Source: Saccopteryx bilineata (taxonomy: Eukaryota > Chordata > Mammalia > Chiroptera > Emballonuridae). From it: DNA of 64,000 nt. Under the pieces are notes generated by a model, which had not been told where the DNA came from, made no database searches, and saw nothing but the letters and a program-made list of their open reading frames with translations. The stretch is from assembly GCF_036850765.1 (NCBI RefSeq), contig NC_089492.1, positions 295,514,590-295,578,589 on the forward strand. Direction: 5' to 3'. Shown piece by piece: positions 49,194 through 61,349 of this stretch. The first letter of the stretch is position 1. Every line of letters begins with the position of its first letter. Made by a program: the position numbers and the translations under genes.

Positions 49194-49357
49194 AAAAAAT
49201 ATTTTACTTATTGGTGTCTTAGAGAGAGGAGAGAGGGGAGGAGGAACAGGGAGCATCAACTCGTACTAGTTGCTCCTTGTGTGTGACTTGGGTTTTGAAC
49301 CGGCAACCTCAGCATTCCAGGCCGACGCTTTACCCACTGTGCCGCCACAGGCCAGGC
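49194..49357 (-). mobile_element. tRNA-derived SINE, type C
   Basis: Minus strand GCCTGGCCTGTGGCGGCACA, pyrimidine stretch and an A/T-rich tail that received the previous SINE. Confidence 0.82.
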
Positions 49358-49359
49358 GT

Positions 49360-50520
49360 TGAGCTGGAATTTTAAATCAGAAGATATTACAAAAAAAAAA
49401 ATCTGTATTCTTGGCTTCTTCTTGGACTGAATCAAGTATGGCAACATGAAGGCTTCATATTGAAGGAGACAATTAGCTGAAGGTGTGTGTGTGTGTTCTT
49501 CAGAGTCACACACACCCTGAAGCCCAGAGACCAGGATGTCTATTGCTCTTGGTGACAGGACCCTGAAGCAGGTGTCTTTATGACGTGCAGAACCCAACCC
49601 ACTTTGGGTTTCCCCTTGTATTTGGTAGAGTCAGGTCTGGAGGCCAACAGTTTTGACTCTGGGATAAACACTCGACATTGCAACTGAGGAAGACAAACAG
49701 GTTACATGCAAATATTACATCATTTTATACAAAGGACTGGAGTGTCCACGGAGTTTGGTATCCAGTGGGGGTCCTTCAATTAACCAGTCTCCCACGGATA
49801 CTGAGGGACAACTGTCTGCATCTCTGTGTGTACATTCACATGTATCTGTTATAACCCATTGATTTTCTCTTCTACCTACCTCCCAAAGAGGTGGTGGGTG
49901 TGAGGGGGTTGTTTCTAGCCTCTTCCATTTCGCCTCCTCTCCCGCCTGCACAGACAAAGCCGTGTCCACGAATTCCCCTGCCTTCCCCCTGCCTCTGGGG
50001 CAAGCCCTTCAGCACGGTGGTCAGAGCCCCTGCCCTGGGTTTGGGCCACTGCTCAGCCTGCCCCCTAACACTCCCGTGTCTCAGGAGGAGGCATTCTCCC
50101 CAAAGCCCGGTTGTAGAAACGGAGGCTGAGGGCGCAGGTGCTCCCCGGTACTGAGCAGCAGAGCTGAAGAGTCTGCACAAAACGCCCACAGTCGCCTTAG
50201 TCTGTGCTTCGCCAACGCTGGTGGGATGGGTATAGCCCCCAGTTTGCCAAACAGAGACTGCTTGAATGGATCAAGTCAGGGTGACTGGCAGATGGAGGCT
50301 ATGCTAAGGGGAATTTGGGTCAGGAATGGATATGTTTAGTCGCAAATGAGACTTAAAAAAAAAGGTATTCGGTGGACAAAGGTTATTTACTGAGACTCTT
50401 GAAGACCAATTCCCAGGCCAGGTGCCTCATTCCTTACTGGACATTATCCTTTGAGAGACTTAGTGAATTACAAGAGCCTTTTAGGATAATCTATCAAACA
50501 GTAGCATGCCTTCTGTGCTG
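49360..50520. other. Intergenic, no gene recognised
   Basis: Includes a short (TG)n near 49482-49495. Nothing else is identified. Confidence 0.4.
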
Positions 50521-50524
50521 ACAT

Positions 50525-51020
50525 GTGTGTGTGTCTATCCTCATATCTAGGTATCTGTGTATATGTATCTGTCATCTATCTATACACGTCTATCCACTCA
50601 TCTCTACTGCTTACAAAAAAATGAGGGATTTTATAGCTTCATATTCATTTTTTAAATATCCCCTAATTTTTGTGAGCAGTATGTATATCTTTCTACCATC
50701 TATCTATAGTCTATATATCTATGTATCTATGTATCTGTACAAATGTCTATTATATCTATCTCTATTCAATCTATATATCTATGTATCTATTGTATGTCTA
50801 TACAAATGTCTATTATATCTATCTCTATTCTATCTATATATCTATGTATCATATGTCTATACAAATGTCTATTATATCTATCTCTATATATCTATGTATC
50901 TATCGTATGTCTATACAAATGTCTATTATATCTATCTTTAGTCTATCTATATATCTATGTATCTATGGTATATCAATACAAATGTCTATTATCTATGTCC
51001 ATATCTATATCTATCTACCT
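50525..51020 (+). repeat. Complex (TATC)n array with 54-63-bp higher-order units
   Basis: The segment ACAAATGTCTATTAT recurs at 50739, 50802, 50861, 50915 and 50978, embedded in TATC/TATG tetranucleotides. Tyrosine-rich open frames here are an artefact of the repeat. Confidence 0.9.
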
Positions 51021-51173
51021 AAGATTGTTCCAGAGAGGCCCATATATTAATAATTCTTATTTAATATTTTTAAAACATTTTATTGCAGACACATCTTATT
51101 TACAGTCCCTGACCAATGCACAGCTAGAACATTTTCTGTCCTCTGCAGCTATAACAAGCTGCAGGAAAGATTC

Positions 51174-51365
51174 TTAAAATTTTTTTTCCATTGAAAGAGA
51201 AAGAGAAGGGAGAGAGAGAGAAGCACCAACTCGCTATTCCACTTGGTTGTTCCATTTAGTTGTGCACTCACTGATTGTTTCTCCTATGTGCCCTGGCCTG
51301 GGACCAAACCCATGACCTCGGTGCACTGGAATGACCCTCTCTGCTCTGAGCCACCCCGCCGGGGC
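51174..51365 (-). mobile_element. tRNA-derived SINE, Ves-like
   Basis: Minus strand GGGCCCCGGCGGGGTGGCTC, GGTCCCAGGCCAGGGCACAT and a CTCTCTCTCCCTTCTC tail. Confidence 0.75.
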
Positions 51366-51783
51366 CCAGAAAAAACTCTTTATTCCTATCCTAGCACTCA
51401 GGAGCTGCATGAAAGAGGGGAGATGCCTTTTATTCTGACAGACGAGTCCACCCCCTGGAGGTTAGACTGGCCGTGTTCACAACAGTGTACGAGGAGACTG
51501 TCCCTGCCTGTCCTCCCCAGGGAGGGGACGCATGGGTGAGGATTTTGAGATGGCTGACATTCGAGAGATTCAGGGAAGGGAGGCACGATTTAACACACAC
51601 CTATCACATGCCCAGCGCTTCATGGACACCATCTTGCCTGACCCTCACACAGACACCGTGACTCGGGAACTGTCTCCTCCGTGGGACAGAGGACAAGAGA
51701 CAGAGGGACGCTGGGTTCAGCTCCTGGAGTCCACACACACACACTGGACAGACATGACTGGATTTCATTAAGAAGTGAAGCCA

Positions 51784-52184
51784 GCCCTGGCCAGTTGGCT
51801 CAGTGGTAGAGCGTCGGCCTGGCGTGCAGGGGTCCCGGGTTCGATTTCCGGCCAGGGCACACAGGAGAAGTGCCCATCTGCTTCTCCACCCCTCCCCCTC
51901 TCCTTCCTCTCTGTCTCTCTCTTCCCCTCCCGCAGAGGAGGCTCTATTGAAGCAAAGAAGGCCCGGGTGCTGGGGATGGCTCCTCGGCCTCTGCCCCAGG
52001 TGCTAGAGTGGCTCTGGTCGCGACAGAGCGACGCCCCGGAGGGGCAGAGCATCGCCCCCTGGTGGGTAGAGCATCGCCCCCTGGTGGGCGTGCCGGGTGG
52101 ATCCCGGTCGGGCACATGCGGGAGTCTGTCTGACTGTCTCTCCCCGTTTCTAGCTTCAGAAAAAACAAAAACAACAACAAAAAA
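51784..52184 (+). mobile_element. tRNA-derived SINE, type A, young-looking
   Basis: Full 401-bp copy from GCCCTGGCCAGTTGGCTCAG to a CAAAAACAACAAC tail, with duplication AAGTGAAGCCA at 51773-51783 and 52185-52195. A 22-bp module AGAGCATCGCCCCCTGGTGG is doubled. Confidence 0.93.
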
Positions 52185-52609
52185 AAGTGAAGCCACCTGC
52201 CCAAGATACGTTGATGTCCTGTCGTCATCAAGGGATAGAAATACTGCCCAGAACCCCAGCTAGCTCAGAAATTTCCTCCATTTGCGTCCCTTGGTCCTGG
52301 ACCTCAGCGGCCCCTCCCTCTCCTCAGCCACCTTCGCCACTGTGGATGCATCCAGAACAATTTAAAGCCAACCGCCATGGGTCAGCTGATTCCTGCAGGG
52401 TTGAAACACTACCTGCAACCCTGTAAGGTAAGGATTCCTCTTCTGGAGCTTTCTGGAAGGGAGGAAAGGAACTTGAGAAATGTGCGGTGGGGGTGGCAGG
52501 CTCTAAAAAAATTTTGATCTCTGTTGCCACCATCCGGATTCTTAAGAACAGCCCAGCCTCCGTGAAACAATGAAAATATTCCGTTTTTATAACATACACG
52601 CTCCGGGAT

Positions 52610-52960
52610 GAAGACCGCAGTGGGTTCCCTGCGTCTATCGTTTCACCTTTTTTAGTCAGTCACATATCGTTGGAATTGTATGGTGTGTGGCCTTTTCACA
52701 TTGTTCTCTCTCACTTAGTGATACGCATCTGAGGTTCTTCCATGTCTTTTCCTGGCTTCATAGCTCATTTCTTTCTCTAAGTGCTGAATGATATTGCCTC
52801 GTCCAGATGGACCACATCTTGTTGATGCCCTCAGCCCCCTTTTCCATTGAGAGAGAAAGAAGGGGGAGAGAGAGAAGCACCAACTCGCTATACAAATGTC
52901 TTCACCCTAAAGGGCACCTAGGTGGCTTCCATGTTTTGGCAATGATGGATAATGCAGTCA
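52610..52960 (-). mobile_element. Old L1 fragment, antisense, with SINE scrap
   Basis: CTCTCTCACTTAGTGATACG and GTGCTGAATGATATTGCCTC resemble antisense L1. Positions 52836-52897 resemble the 3' end of a Ves-like SINE. Confidence 0.55.
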
Positions 52961-53149
52961 GTCTTGGGTGTTCACTCAACAGCTGTGCCCTCCCGCAGAG
53001 GAAACAGGAAGTGGCCCCCAGCCCCACATGCTGACATGGGGTTGCCCGTGAACCCATCCCTCTGGTGGAGCAGTGGGGGGGGAGCCATTGGGGGTGCTCA
53101 TGAGAAGGGTTTCCCTGCTTCACGAAAGTAAGGATTCTCAGGCCACAGC

Positions 53150-53240
53150 GACTGTGCCCCCCACAAATAAAACACCTGGTAATGTCTGGAAGTCATTTTT
53201 AGTAGTCACAACGGGGGCTGGCGAGGGTGCTACCCCTTAG
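53150..53240 (+). mobile_element. MER5A (hAT-Charlie) fragment
   Basis: CACCTGGTAATGTCTGGAAG, then AGTCACAACGGGGGCTGGCG and GGGTGCTACC match the 5' half of MER5A. Confidence 0.7.
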
Positions 53241-53342
53241 ATGATGGTTTATTCAACAATCAACAATGTGGCTGCATTATCCATCATTGCCCAAACTTGG
53301 AAGCATGCAGGAGCTGGGGGGGGTTTCAAGAATCATCAAACC

Positions 53343-53710
53343 ACCCTGGCCAGTTGGCTCAGCGGTAGAGCATCGGCCCAGCATGTGGAAGTCCCAGGTT
53401 CGATTCCGAGCCAGGACACACAAGAGAAGCACCCATCTGCTTCTCGACCCTTCCCCCTCTCCTTCCTCTCTATCTCTCTTTTTCCCTCCCGCAGCCAAAG
53501 CTCCATTGGAGCAAAGTTGGCTCAGGCACTGAGGATGGCACTGTGGCCTTTGCCTCAGGCACTAGAATGGCTCTGGTTGCAAGGGAGCAATGCCCCAGAT
53601 AGGCAGAGCATCGCCCCCTGCTGAGCATGCTGGGTGGATCCCAGTCAAGCACATGTGGGAGTCTGTCTCTCTGCCTCCCCGCTTCTCACTTCAGAAAAAT
53701 AAATAAAAAA
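53343..53710 (+). mobile_element. tRNA-derived SINE, type A
   Basis: Full copy with the perfect 15-bp duplication AAGAATCATCAAACC at 53328-53342 and 53711-53725. Confidence 0.93.
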
Positions 53711-53879
53711 AAGAATCATCAAACCCTTGTCCCTTCCTTTTGGGATTTGGAATCAAATGCCAAGTCAGGGATTAGATATAAATCTGGATATCACCTGCGT
53801 CATTCAAAAACCTGCCAAGGCTGACTGCCTGCACTGACCACTTCCTAACCCACAGAGTGGCCTTTTCCCCCACAGGGCC

Positions 53880-54200
53880 CTGGACAGGTTAAGGTGGCCC
53901 GCGATCCCTTCCTCCATGGTGTTCATGTCCTTATGGGATCTCCTGCCCCTTTAGCACGGGCAGGACCTGTGACACGTAGCCATATAGAATGTGGCAAAGT
54001 TGACATCACCCTTCTGTGATGTCATAAAACTGTATGTCTGCTCTGCAAGGAGACTGTTGCAGTCTGCTGCTTTGAAGAAGCCACACAGGAAGGGGCCACG
54101 TGGCGAGTCACTGACTGCCCGCAAGGAACCAAGGCCTTCTACCCACGGCTGGCAAAGCTGCCAGGTTCAGGGAATGCTAATAATGGATGCCCAGTAAACT
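53880..54200 (+). repeat. Old interspersed repeat, LTR-like, family unassigned
   Basis: The order ACACGTAGCCATATAGAATG, GTGGCAAAGTTGACATCACC, GTGATGTCATAAAACTGTAT and GGGGCCACGTGGCGAGTCAC recalls an old mammalian LTR-type repeat that I cannot name. Confidence 0.45.
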
Positions 54201-54354
54201 ATGGGGCTGACGTGTCTGTCTCCTATGCCTGGCAGACACCTGTCATCGGCCACGTACAGGGACAAGAGAGGCAGACCAGTCACTGTCTAATCTGATCTGT
54301 TGGGAGAACAAGCCTCAACCATGTCCGGCTTTGAAAGCCAATGCTTGAAGGTCA

Positions 54355-54430
54355 GAAAAGTTTATTTATAGACAGGTGCTTAGAGCAGGGCCTGGCACAC
54401 GGGAAGGGATGTGTGATCATCGTTCACCAT
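54355..54430 (+). repeat. MIR 3' end fragment
   Basis: GTGCTTAGAGCAGGGCCTGG and CACACGGGAAGGG fit the MIR 3' region. Confidence 0.5.
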
Positions 54431-54630
54431 CATCATAGATTAGAGAGATAGATTTTTTCCTTTTTAATCATAAAAGGCACCTATTGGTAAGAACCCAAGA
54501 ATTTTCCACTGTCCTGGGAAGAGACAAATTGTTCTGTTGCTATGGGAACAAATTGCTCCCTAACACAGGTCTAAACCCATTCAAGGGATCCAACTGAACA
54601 GGCTATTATAAGCCAATCAACAATTCACCT

Positions 54631-54995
54631 GCCTTGGCTGGTTGGCTCAGCAGTAGAGTGTCGGCCCGGCGTGTGGAAGTCCTGGGTTCGATTCCCAGTC
54701 AGGATACACAGGAGCACCCATCTGCTTCTCCACCCTTCCCCCTTTCCTTTCTCTCTCTCTTCCCCTCCGCAGCCAAGGCTCTATTGGAGCAAAGTTGGCC
54801 CAGGTGCTGAGGACAGCTGAAGGACCTCTGCCTCATTCGCTAGAATGGCTCTGGTTGCAACGGTGCAATGCCCCAGATGGGCAGAGCATCACCTCCTGGT
54901 GGGCATGCCAGGTGGATCCCAGTTGGGCGCATGTGGAAGTCTGTCCCTCTGCCTCCTCGCTTCTCACTTCAGAAAAATACACACACAAAAAAAAC
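54631..54995 (+). mobile_element. tRNA-derived SINE, type A
   Basis: Full copy with the duplication CAATTCACCT at 54621-54630 and 54996-55005. Confidence 0.92.
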
Positions 54996-55433
54996 CAATT
55001 CACCTTAACTTCTCAAATTGAGCCAACGAAGAAGGATCCACTTTGATGAACACACCTATGAATGCCAGTCTGACACCTGCGTGACTACATGTCAACTCAC
55101 CCGGAAGCTCAGCCTACCCCCACATGCCATGTTCCCCCGAATTTCTACCACCAGGACATCAGCAGTCTACTCTGCTCAGAGAGTTGGTAGCCGACCAGTT
55201 CCCCTTAACTCCACTAACCTATAAAATGTGTTTATATATCAGATACTGAGCTACGAACACATCATTCTTTGACATTGAGATGTGTTCCTTTTACAAAGTT
55301 ATTTAAGACCAGCAGAGTTGTGCTATCGAAATTCAGGGGCCACCTTTAAGGACTGACAGCCGCCACCCTTGCTCTTGAATCCTGTCCCCACCGAGCAAGA
55401 AGGACACTTAACACTGTTGCCAAGTGCTCAGTG

Positions 55434-55439
55434 TTTATT
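55434..55439 (-). terminator. NLRP5: Probable poly(A) signal of NLRP5
   Basis: AATAAA on the minus strand lies 275 bp beyond the stop codon, with TGTTAAGTGTCC about 20 bp further on. The 3' UTR would span about 55420-55713. Confidence 0.65.
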
Positions 55440-55713
55440 TGACCCCCTCTGTGGGCACCACAGTAGAACAGATATTTCACAGCGACTCTGGTCCTGTGAT
55501 TTGGTGGCCACAAGCCTATGCCAAAGGCTAATGCCATCACCAAGAGACATTTGGACACCCAGGAAGCACCACCAGTACGGGCTTGCTCTGTGACAATCAG
55601 ACATCATTTTCCATCTCCGAGGAGGGAGCCCCCCCAACAGGGCTCACCCCCAAAAAGAGCTTTGAAAGTTTCCTCCATCCAAGCGGGTCTGGGCAGGGGA
55701 AGGTTTCCCATCT

Positions 55714-55846
55714 TCAGTTTTTCCACCAATACCGGTCGTCCTTGTCAAAGGCATACCAGTCCTCATCGATCACGAGGTGGGGCTTGCGTAGCTGTACCTC
55801 GTCCAGCATCTTCCTCGTGTGACCGGGATACTGCCATTTCCACAGC
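55714..55846 (-). CDS. NLRP5: NLRP5 last coding exon (C-terminus)
   Basis: The exon is 133 bp. It begins with one base completing a split codon after a CTCCCCTAG acceptor. It encodes 43 residues and a stop: LWKWQYPG, an amphipathic stretch, HLVIDEDWYAFD, and DDRYWWKN at the end. The VID-DW segment and the tryptophan-rich end resemble the C-terminal tail of mammalian NLRP proteins, NLRP5 in particular. The assignment to NLRP5 rather than a paralogue comes from position, because NLRP5 is the neighbour of ZNF787 with this relative orientation in human. NLRP5 (MATER) is a cytoplasmic component of the oocyte subcortical maternal complex needed for early cleavage. The phase matches the two LRR exons upstream. 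Confidence 0.82.
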
Positions 55847-56147
55847 CTAGGGGAGGCAGCGAGGGGGCTTGTGATGGGAGGGCATTCCTCCTTCCCTCCA
55901 AATCCCTGGGAACCCCTCCCCCATCACAGAGCTGAACCCCCTTCTTGTCTGTTGAAGATGGTCCTCAGGGGTGTGTTCTCCATACAATAAAAGCAACTCC
56001 CTCTGTGTAAAGGGACCTTGGATATGTCAGACACCACAGGGAGCTTTTGTAGGGACAGGAACCTAAGAGGCCGGCATGCTTTGTCATTGGTTCATGATCT
56101 CTTTCCCAAGAGCCAAAAACGGTGCCAGGTCCTGTTTTAGGGTTTTT

Positions 56148-56455
56148 TGTTTGTTTTTTGACAGAAAGAGACAGACAGATAGCGACAGACAGACAGACAT
56201 TCAGGAAGGGAGAGAGATGAGAAGCATCGATTCTTCGTTGTGGCACCTTAGTTGTTCACTGGTTGCTTTCTCATATGTGCCTTGATCTGGGGGACAGAGT
56301 GACCCCTTGCTCAAGCCAGCAACCTTTGAGCTCAAGCCAGCAACCATGGGGTCAAGTCTATGATCCCACGCTCAAGCTGGCGACCTTGGGCCTCAAACCT
56401 GAGTCCTCCACATGCCAGTTCAACACTCTATTCACTGTACCACTGCCTGGTTATG
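56148..56455 (-). mobile_element. tRNA-derived SINE, type B, in the NLRP5 last intron
   Basis: Minus-strand copy. Near-perfect 17-bp flanks CCTGTTTTAGGGTTTTT (56131-56147) and CCTGTTATAGGGTTTTT (56456-56472). Confidence 0.9.
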
Positions 56456-56690
56456 CCTGTTATAGGGTTTTTAAGGCTGGACAATATTCCACTGTTAGAA
56501 TGGACCACCTTTTGTTTATCCATTCGCCTGTCACTGACTAGACACTAGGATTGCTCCCATTTCGTGGCTATTATGCATAGTGCTGCCACGAACATAGGTG
56601 GGCAGATGTCCCTTGGAGACCCTGCTTCCAATCCTTTTGGTTAGACGCCCATAAATGGGATTGTTGGCTCCCATAACAAGTCTACTCTTA
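56456..56690 (-). mobile_element. Old L1 fragment, antisense
   Basis: CTGGACAATATTCCACTGTT, GTTTATCCATTCGCCTGTCA and TTTCGTGGCTATTATGCATA are classic antisense L1 ORF2-end sequence. Confidence 0.75.
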
Positions 56691-56951
56691 GGGCTCTTTA
56701 TTGAGGATAAGCATTTCGCTTGTATGTTGTCTTTCCACTCTTCCCAAACCCACCCCAAAGTCAGCCCTCTGCCTCTCTCTCCCCCACGGCCCTGGATCCC
56801 AGCTCCCAGCACAGGGCCCAAAGCACAGAGGGCACTCGTGGTTGGATAAAGATCTGGTCGCTTAGCCATAATAACCTCACCACCTGTGCCAACCTGCCTG
56901 TCAGAGAAGAAGGCTTGTATCTCAGGAGACAATGTACCACCAGGGACTTAC

Positions 56952-57122
56952 CCAATAACGTGCAGGTTGGACGTGGGGTGCGCAAAGGCTGGGCACAGCT
57001 CCTGTATCCCTTCTGGGCTGAAGTCATTCTGCGTCAGGTTCAGGCTGTTCAGGTGCTGGTTGCTGCGCAGAGCTGAGGCGAGGACCTCGCAGCAGCCAGA
57101 TGTCAGTTCACATGCCTGCAAC
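56952..57122 (-). CDS. NLRP5: NLRP5 leucine-rich-repeat exon (penultimate coding exon)
   Basis: The exon is exactly 171 bp (57 codons), the unit size of NLRP LRR exons. Acceptor CCGGCAG and donor GTAAGT flank it, with one base of a split codon at the start and two at the end. It encodes ribonuclease-inhibitor-type LRR sequence: [20 protein letters not shown], then [20 protein letters not shown] and [16 protein letters not shown]. The acceptor has a weak pyrimidine tract interrupted by purines. A 1,105-bp intron with an L1 fragment and a SINE separates it from the last exon. LRRs in this family serve as protein-interaction surfaces. Confidence 0.88.
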
Positions 57123-57208
57123 CTGCCGGGCCAGCGCACCCAACAGGTAAGCCCAGAGGTCAACAACCAATCCTCCTTCCTTCAGCCTGCCTGACTGCCA
57201 TGTTCATT

Positions 57209-57386
57209 TAGATTTTATTTATTATTTTTAGAGAGAGAGAGAGAGAGAGAGAGACAAGGGGAAGAGGAAGAGCAGGAAGCATCAACTCCCATGTGTGCCT
57301 TGACCCAGGCAAGCCCAGGGTTTTGAACCAGCGACCTCAGTGTTCAGGATCAATGTTATTATCCACTGCGCCATCGCAGGTCAGGC
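57209..57386 (-). mobile_element. tRNA-derived SINE, type C
   Basis: Minus strand GCCTGACCTGCGATGGCGCA to a (TC)n run and an AATAATAAATAAAATC tail. It lies about 85 bp upstream of an NLRP5 LRR exon's acceptor. Confidence 0.85.
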
Positions 57387-57483
57387 ACATGGCTTAGAAA
57401 TAAAAAGGGAGTGGGCTCCCTTCCTACAGGTTTTGGTTCAGTAGTTCTCGGGAAGGATTCAAAAATTGGCGTTTCTATTTTTT

Positions 57484-58450
57484 TTCTTTTTATTGCATTT
57501 ATTGGGGTGACACTGATTCAAGTTATACAGGTTTCAGGTGCATGATTCTTCAGTGCATCACTGCACACTGTGTTGTGTTCACCCGCAAGTCAAGTCTCTG
57601 TCCATCACTGTTTATTCCTCCATATCCTCCACCCCTACCTGCAACAATCACCACACTGTTGTCCACATCCATTTCATTTTTTTTCTTTTTTGCTCAATCC
57701 CTCCACCCTTGTCCACCCAGTCTCCCAACCATCATCCCTGACAGCTGTCAGTCTGTTCTCTGTATCTATGAGTTTGTCTCTTATTTTGCTTGTTAGTTCA
57801 TTTTGTTCAAGAGATTCCACATATGAGTGAGATCATACACTACTTGTCCTTCTCTGACCGGCTTATTTCACTTAGCACAATGCTCTCCAGGTCCATCCAT
57901 CCATGGTGTCGCAAAAGGTAAGGTTTCCTTTCTGACGGCTATCTAATATTCCATTGTGCAAACGTACCACAGCTTTTCTATCCAATCACCTACTGATGGG
58001 CACTTGGGATTATTCCAAATCTTGGTGATTTTAAATCCTGCTGCAATGAACATAGGGGTGCATATATTCTTGTAAATTAGTGTTTTGGGTTTCTTTGGAT
58101 AAATTCCAAGGAGTGGAATTGCTGGGTCATAAGGCAGTTCCACTTTCAATTCTTTGAGGAACCTCCATACTGTTTTCCACCATGGATGCACCAGTCTGCA
58201 TTCCCACCAGCAGTGCAGGAGGGTTCCCTTTTCCCCAGACCCATGCCAGAGCCTGTTGTTCATTGATTTTTTGATGATGGCTGTTCTGACAGGTGTGATG
58301 TGACTGACATCTCATGGTGGTTTGAATTTGCTTTTTTTTTTTTTTTTTGATGATTAGTGACGTTGAGCATCTCTTCACATGTCCGTTGGCCATCTGCGTG
58401 TCCTCTTTAGAGAAGCATCTTACACAGGTCCTTTGCTCATTGAAAATGTG
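57484..58450 (-). mobile_element. L1 3' end: ORF2 C-terminus plus 3' UTR
   Basis: On the minus strand a 106-codon open stretch (58263-57943) reads the conserved end of L1 ORF2: [57 protein letters not shown] and KLWYVCTMEY. The characteristic L1 3' UTR follows, down to about 57484. A 5'-truncated insertion of about 970 bp inside an NLRP5 intron; not functional. Confidence 0.9.
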
Positions 58451-58952
58451 TGTTTCCCATGAGCTTTCAGATGCTGCTTCCAGTCCTTCAGTTGACAGCT
58501 GCTGGAGCACTCAACCATTGCCGTGCAAAGAATGGCAGGCGAAGGCTGAGAGAGGCTCAAACACTAGGGACCAAGGCAAGAGATGTGGAGAAAGAGCTGC
58601 TGAGATCGTGACTTCCACCCAAAACTGAGAAGATGAAAAGAAGGAAGCCCGGTGAGCGACGGTGGGAAAGAGCGGTGTACAGAGGGAATCTTGCACCCGC
58701 TGTCCTTGTAGAAGGAGAGAGTGGGCCTATCTGAGACCCAAACAGCAGCTCCATGTCCAGAGTGGATCAGAGACGGGTGTGAGATGAGGCTGAACATTTT
58801 AGGTCATAAAAAGGACTTCGGGTTTTATCCTAAGAGCAGCGGAAAACCAAAGAAGACTGCTTGGTGCGATCGTGGCGCTGTAGCAGGGTTCATATCTTTT
58901 AGAGGTGCATGTTGGGGTATATGGGGGAAGAATGTCAAAACCTCTCACTTGT

Positions 58953-59270
58953 GCCTGACCAGGCAGTGGCACAGCAGACAGAGCATCGACCTGAGATGCT
59001 GAGGACACAGGTTCGAAACCCCAAGGTTGCTGGCTTGAGCGTGGGCTCACCAGTTTGAGCATGGGATTATAGGCATGACCCCAGGGTCTCTGGGTTGAGC
59101 CCAAGGTTACTGGCTCGAGCAAGGGGTCACTGGCTCAGCTGGAGCCTCACCAATCAAGGTACATATGAGAAAGCAATCAATGAACAACTAAAGTGTCGCA
59201 ACTATTAGTTGATAATTCTCATCTCTTCCCCTTTCTGTCTGTCTGTCTCTCTCTTACATACAAACAAAAA
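58953..59270 (+). mobile_element. tRNA-derived SINE, type B
   Basis: GCCTGACCAGGCAGTGGCAC, GGTTCGAAACCCCAAGG, and a CTGTCTGTCTCTCTC tail with AACCTC[TC]ACTTG-type flanks. Confidence 0.85.
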
Positions 59271-61349
59271 AACCTCACTTGCTATGGAATAGTTCACCAG
59301 GTAGACAGCTGAAATTAGCTGGTGGGTATATATAGATAGAAGATGTCCTAATAATCTTTGTAGAGTTTGTTTTTGGAGATTCCTATGAGAAGGACTATGG
59401 ACTACACCTAAACAGTGAGACAGGATTGAATGCAGCTTAGTGTTATTATTGGTTTTGCTTCTGCAAAAATAAGCATTTATGGAAACAAAATCTCCAGTAG
59501 GGCTGCTGACAGAGTCAAGGGAGAGGGGGAGAGACAGATGACTTTGGGGTCCCCAACATGGGTGAATGTTAACTGTGAACACAATCGTGGCAAAGGATAC
59601 TTCCTTCCCTGTCTTGGAAAGGAGGAAACATGGGTGTAGATATTGATTGGCTTCCTGGAAGAAGGTCTAAGGCTTTCCTATGACATGGTCTTCTGTTGAT
59701 TTCAAAGGGGGGTGAGCTCATCTCTTCAGTCGCAGGAGGGACAAGGTCAGTTCAAGAATTTCCAGAGAATGCAATCGGTTTGAAATCACTATTTCAGGAG
59801 CTTAGAGAAAAGCCAGTCAACCAGGAACACGAAAATGCTGTGTGTTGGAGGAAAGCCAAAGCACCGAGTGACTTTCTGTTCCCATCCTGAGGAAGTGAAG
59901 GTTGAGACCAAGCACACATGACTGAAGGCAGTCACGCGTCAGGGAAGGTTTCAAGGACATGATGCTTGGCCCTGCTGGAGCTTTCTGCAGGTCAGGAATC
60001 GGACAGCAGTTGGTGTGGTGTTATGTCTCAGAAAGGGCAAGAGCAATCTAATCAGTTTTGCAAAACTAAATAACAAAATTGTACCCTGTATTCTGCTTGT
60101 TAGTTTCTCATGCATGATGTCATGTTTCTGCTTAATAAATTGGATAACTAATCTCTCCAAGGCACCTCAATCCTGGAGAGATTGGGGTCCTCCACTTGCC
60201 ATATTGTTGCTGCCTCATTCCTTTGTGGCTCCTCTTCATGAGACCCTGAACATTAACAACAGCTGGGAAGACAGAAATCTACATCAATGCCCCCTGACTG
60301 CCCTGATGCCCTGGTTTGTCTTTTTCCTTTCTACCCCCTTTCTGCTCCTACATGCCTCAGTTGGAGGATTTTCAGGTAGATGCAGCCACGTACTGAAGGT
60401 TACAAGGACACAGAAGCCGAGAGGGTTGACAGGCAGGTGGAGACCGGCTGCGGCCACGGAGAGGAAGTGGCGACGAACTTGAAGAATGCCACGTGGTTCC
60501 GAGAAGGAAAGGGGTCCTCTGATTAGCCCCTTCCCCAACAAAATAGGAATATAGCCCTTTACTCCAGTGTCCCAGGTGCAGGCTGACAGCACACGGTTGA
60601 CGCTCAGCCATGGCAGCAAACAGCACATTGTAGGGCGGTCTGCTACGTGTATCGGCTCCAACATATTTTTACTCCCTCCATGGGAAATCCATACCCATGA
60701 AGCACACACCCTCCGGCCCCTGTCTCTCTATGGATTTACCAATTCTGAACCTTTCATATGAATGGAATCATACAACATGTGGCCTCTTGGGACTGGCTTC
60801 TGTCACCTAGCCTCACATGTCCAAGGACCATCCACGTGGGAGCGTGTGCATCTTGATACTTTCTTCCTTTTTCACAGGTGAATAATATTCCGCCAAATGT
60901 ACCAGTCCTGCTTTTGAACAAGCCTCCTGGGTGATTCTGAGGCTGACACTAGAGTTTGAGAACCACCAATGTAATCCTGGCCTCTTTGGCCACCCACCTT
61001 TCTCATTAGATGGTAGGTTATTCTACAACACCAAGACCCAGCCACCCCGGTATGCCCACCACTTGGCACCATGCCCAGCACACACAGCAGTTCCGATAAA
61101 CATTTCCCAAGTGCTGACTCCCTCCTGACCCTGTTCTCCAGCATCGGCCATTCCAGGAAGGCCGTTCCCCGCACAGCACCCCGGCTGGGACTCAGCCTCG
61201 CTCTGCTCCTCTGCCCAGAGTGGCGTCTGCCCCATGGGAACAGCACTGTGAAAGTCAGGACACTGCCTCAGCCCAAGCGACCTCACGCTCGGGTCCTCCC
61301 CTCCTCTGCGCCCGGTGCCCCCTCAGGAGAGGCGACCTCAGGAGCTTAC
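59271..61349. other. NLRP5 intron, mostly unclassified
   Basis: Antisense L1-like DNA occupies about 60700-60900 (GAATGGAATCATACAACATG). I recognise no LRR exon between 57123 and 61349. Confidence 0.5.

Noticed and set aside
51784..51870. tRNA-like heads with A and B boxes in the SINEs
   Set aside because: They are tRNA-derived promoters of SINEs; none folds into a full cloverleaf with acceptor stem and discriminator, so no tRNA gene is called.
57943..58263. 106-codon frame with reverse-transcriptase-element similarity as a host gene
   Set aside because: It is the C-terminal end of L1 ORF2 in a 5'-truncated copy.
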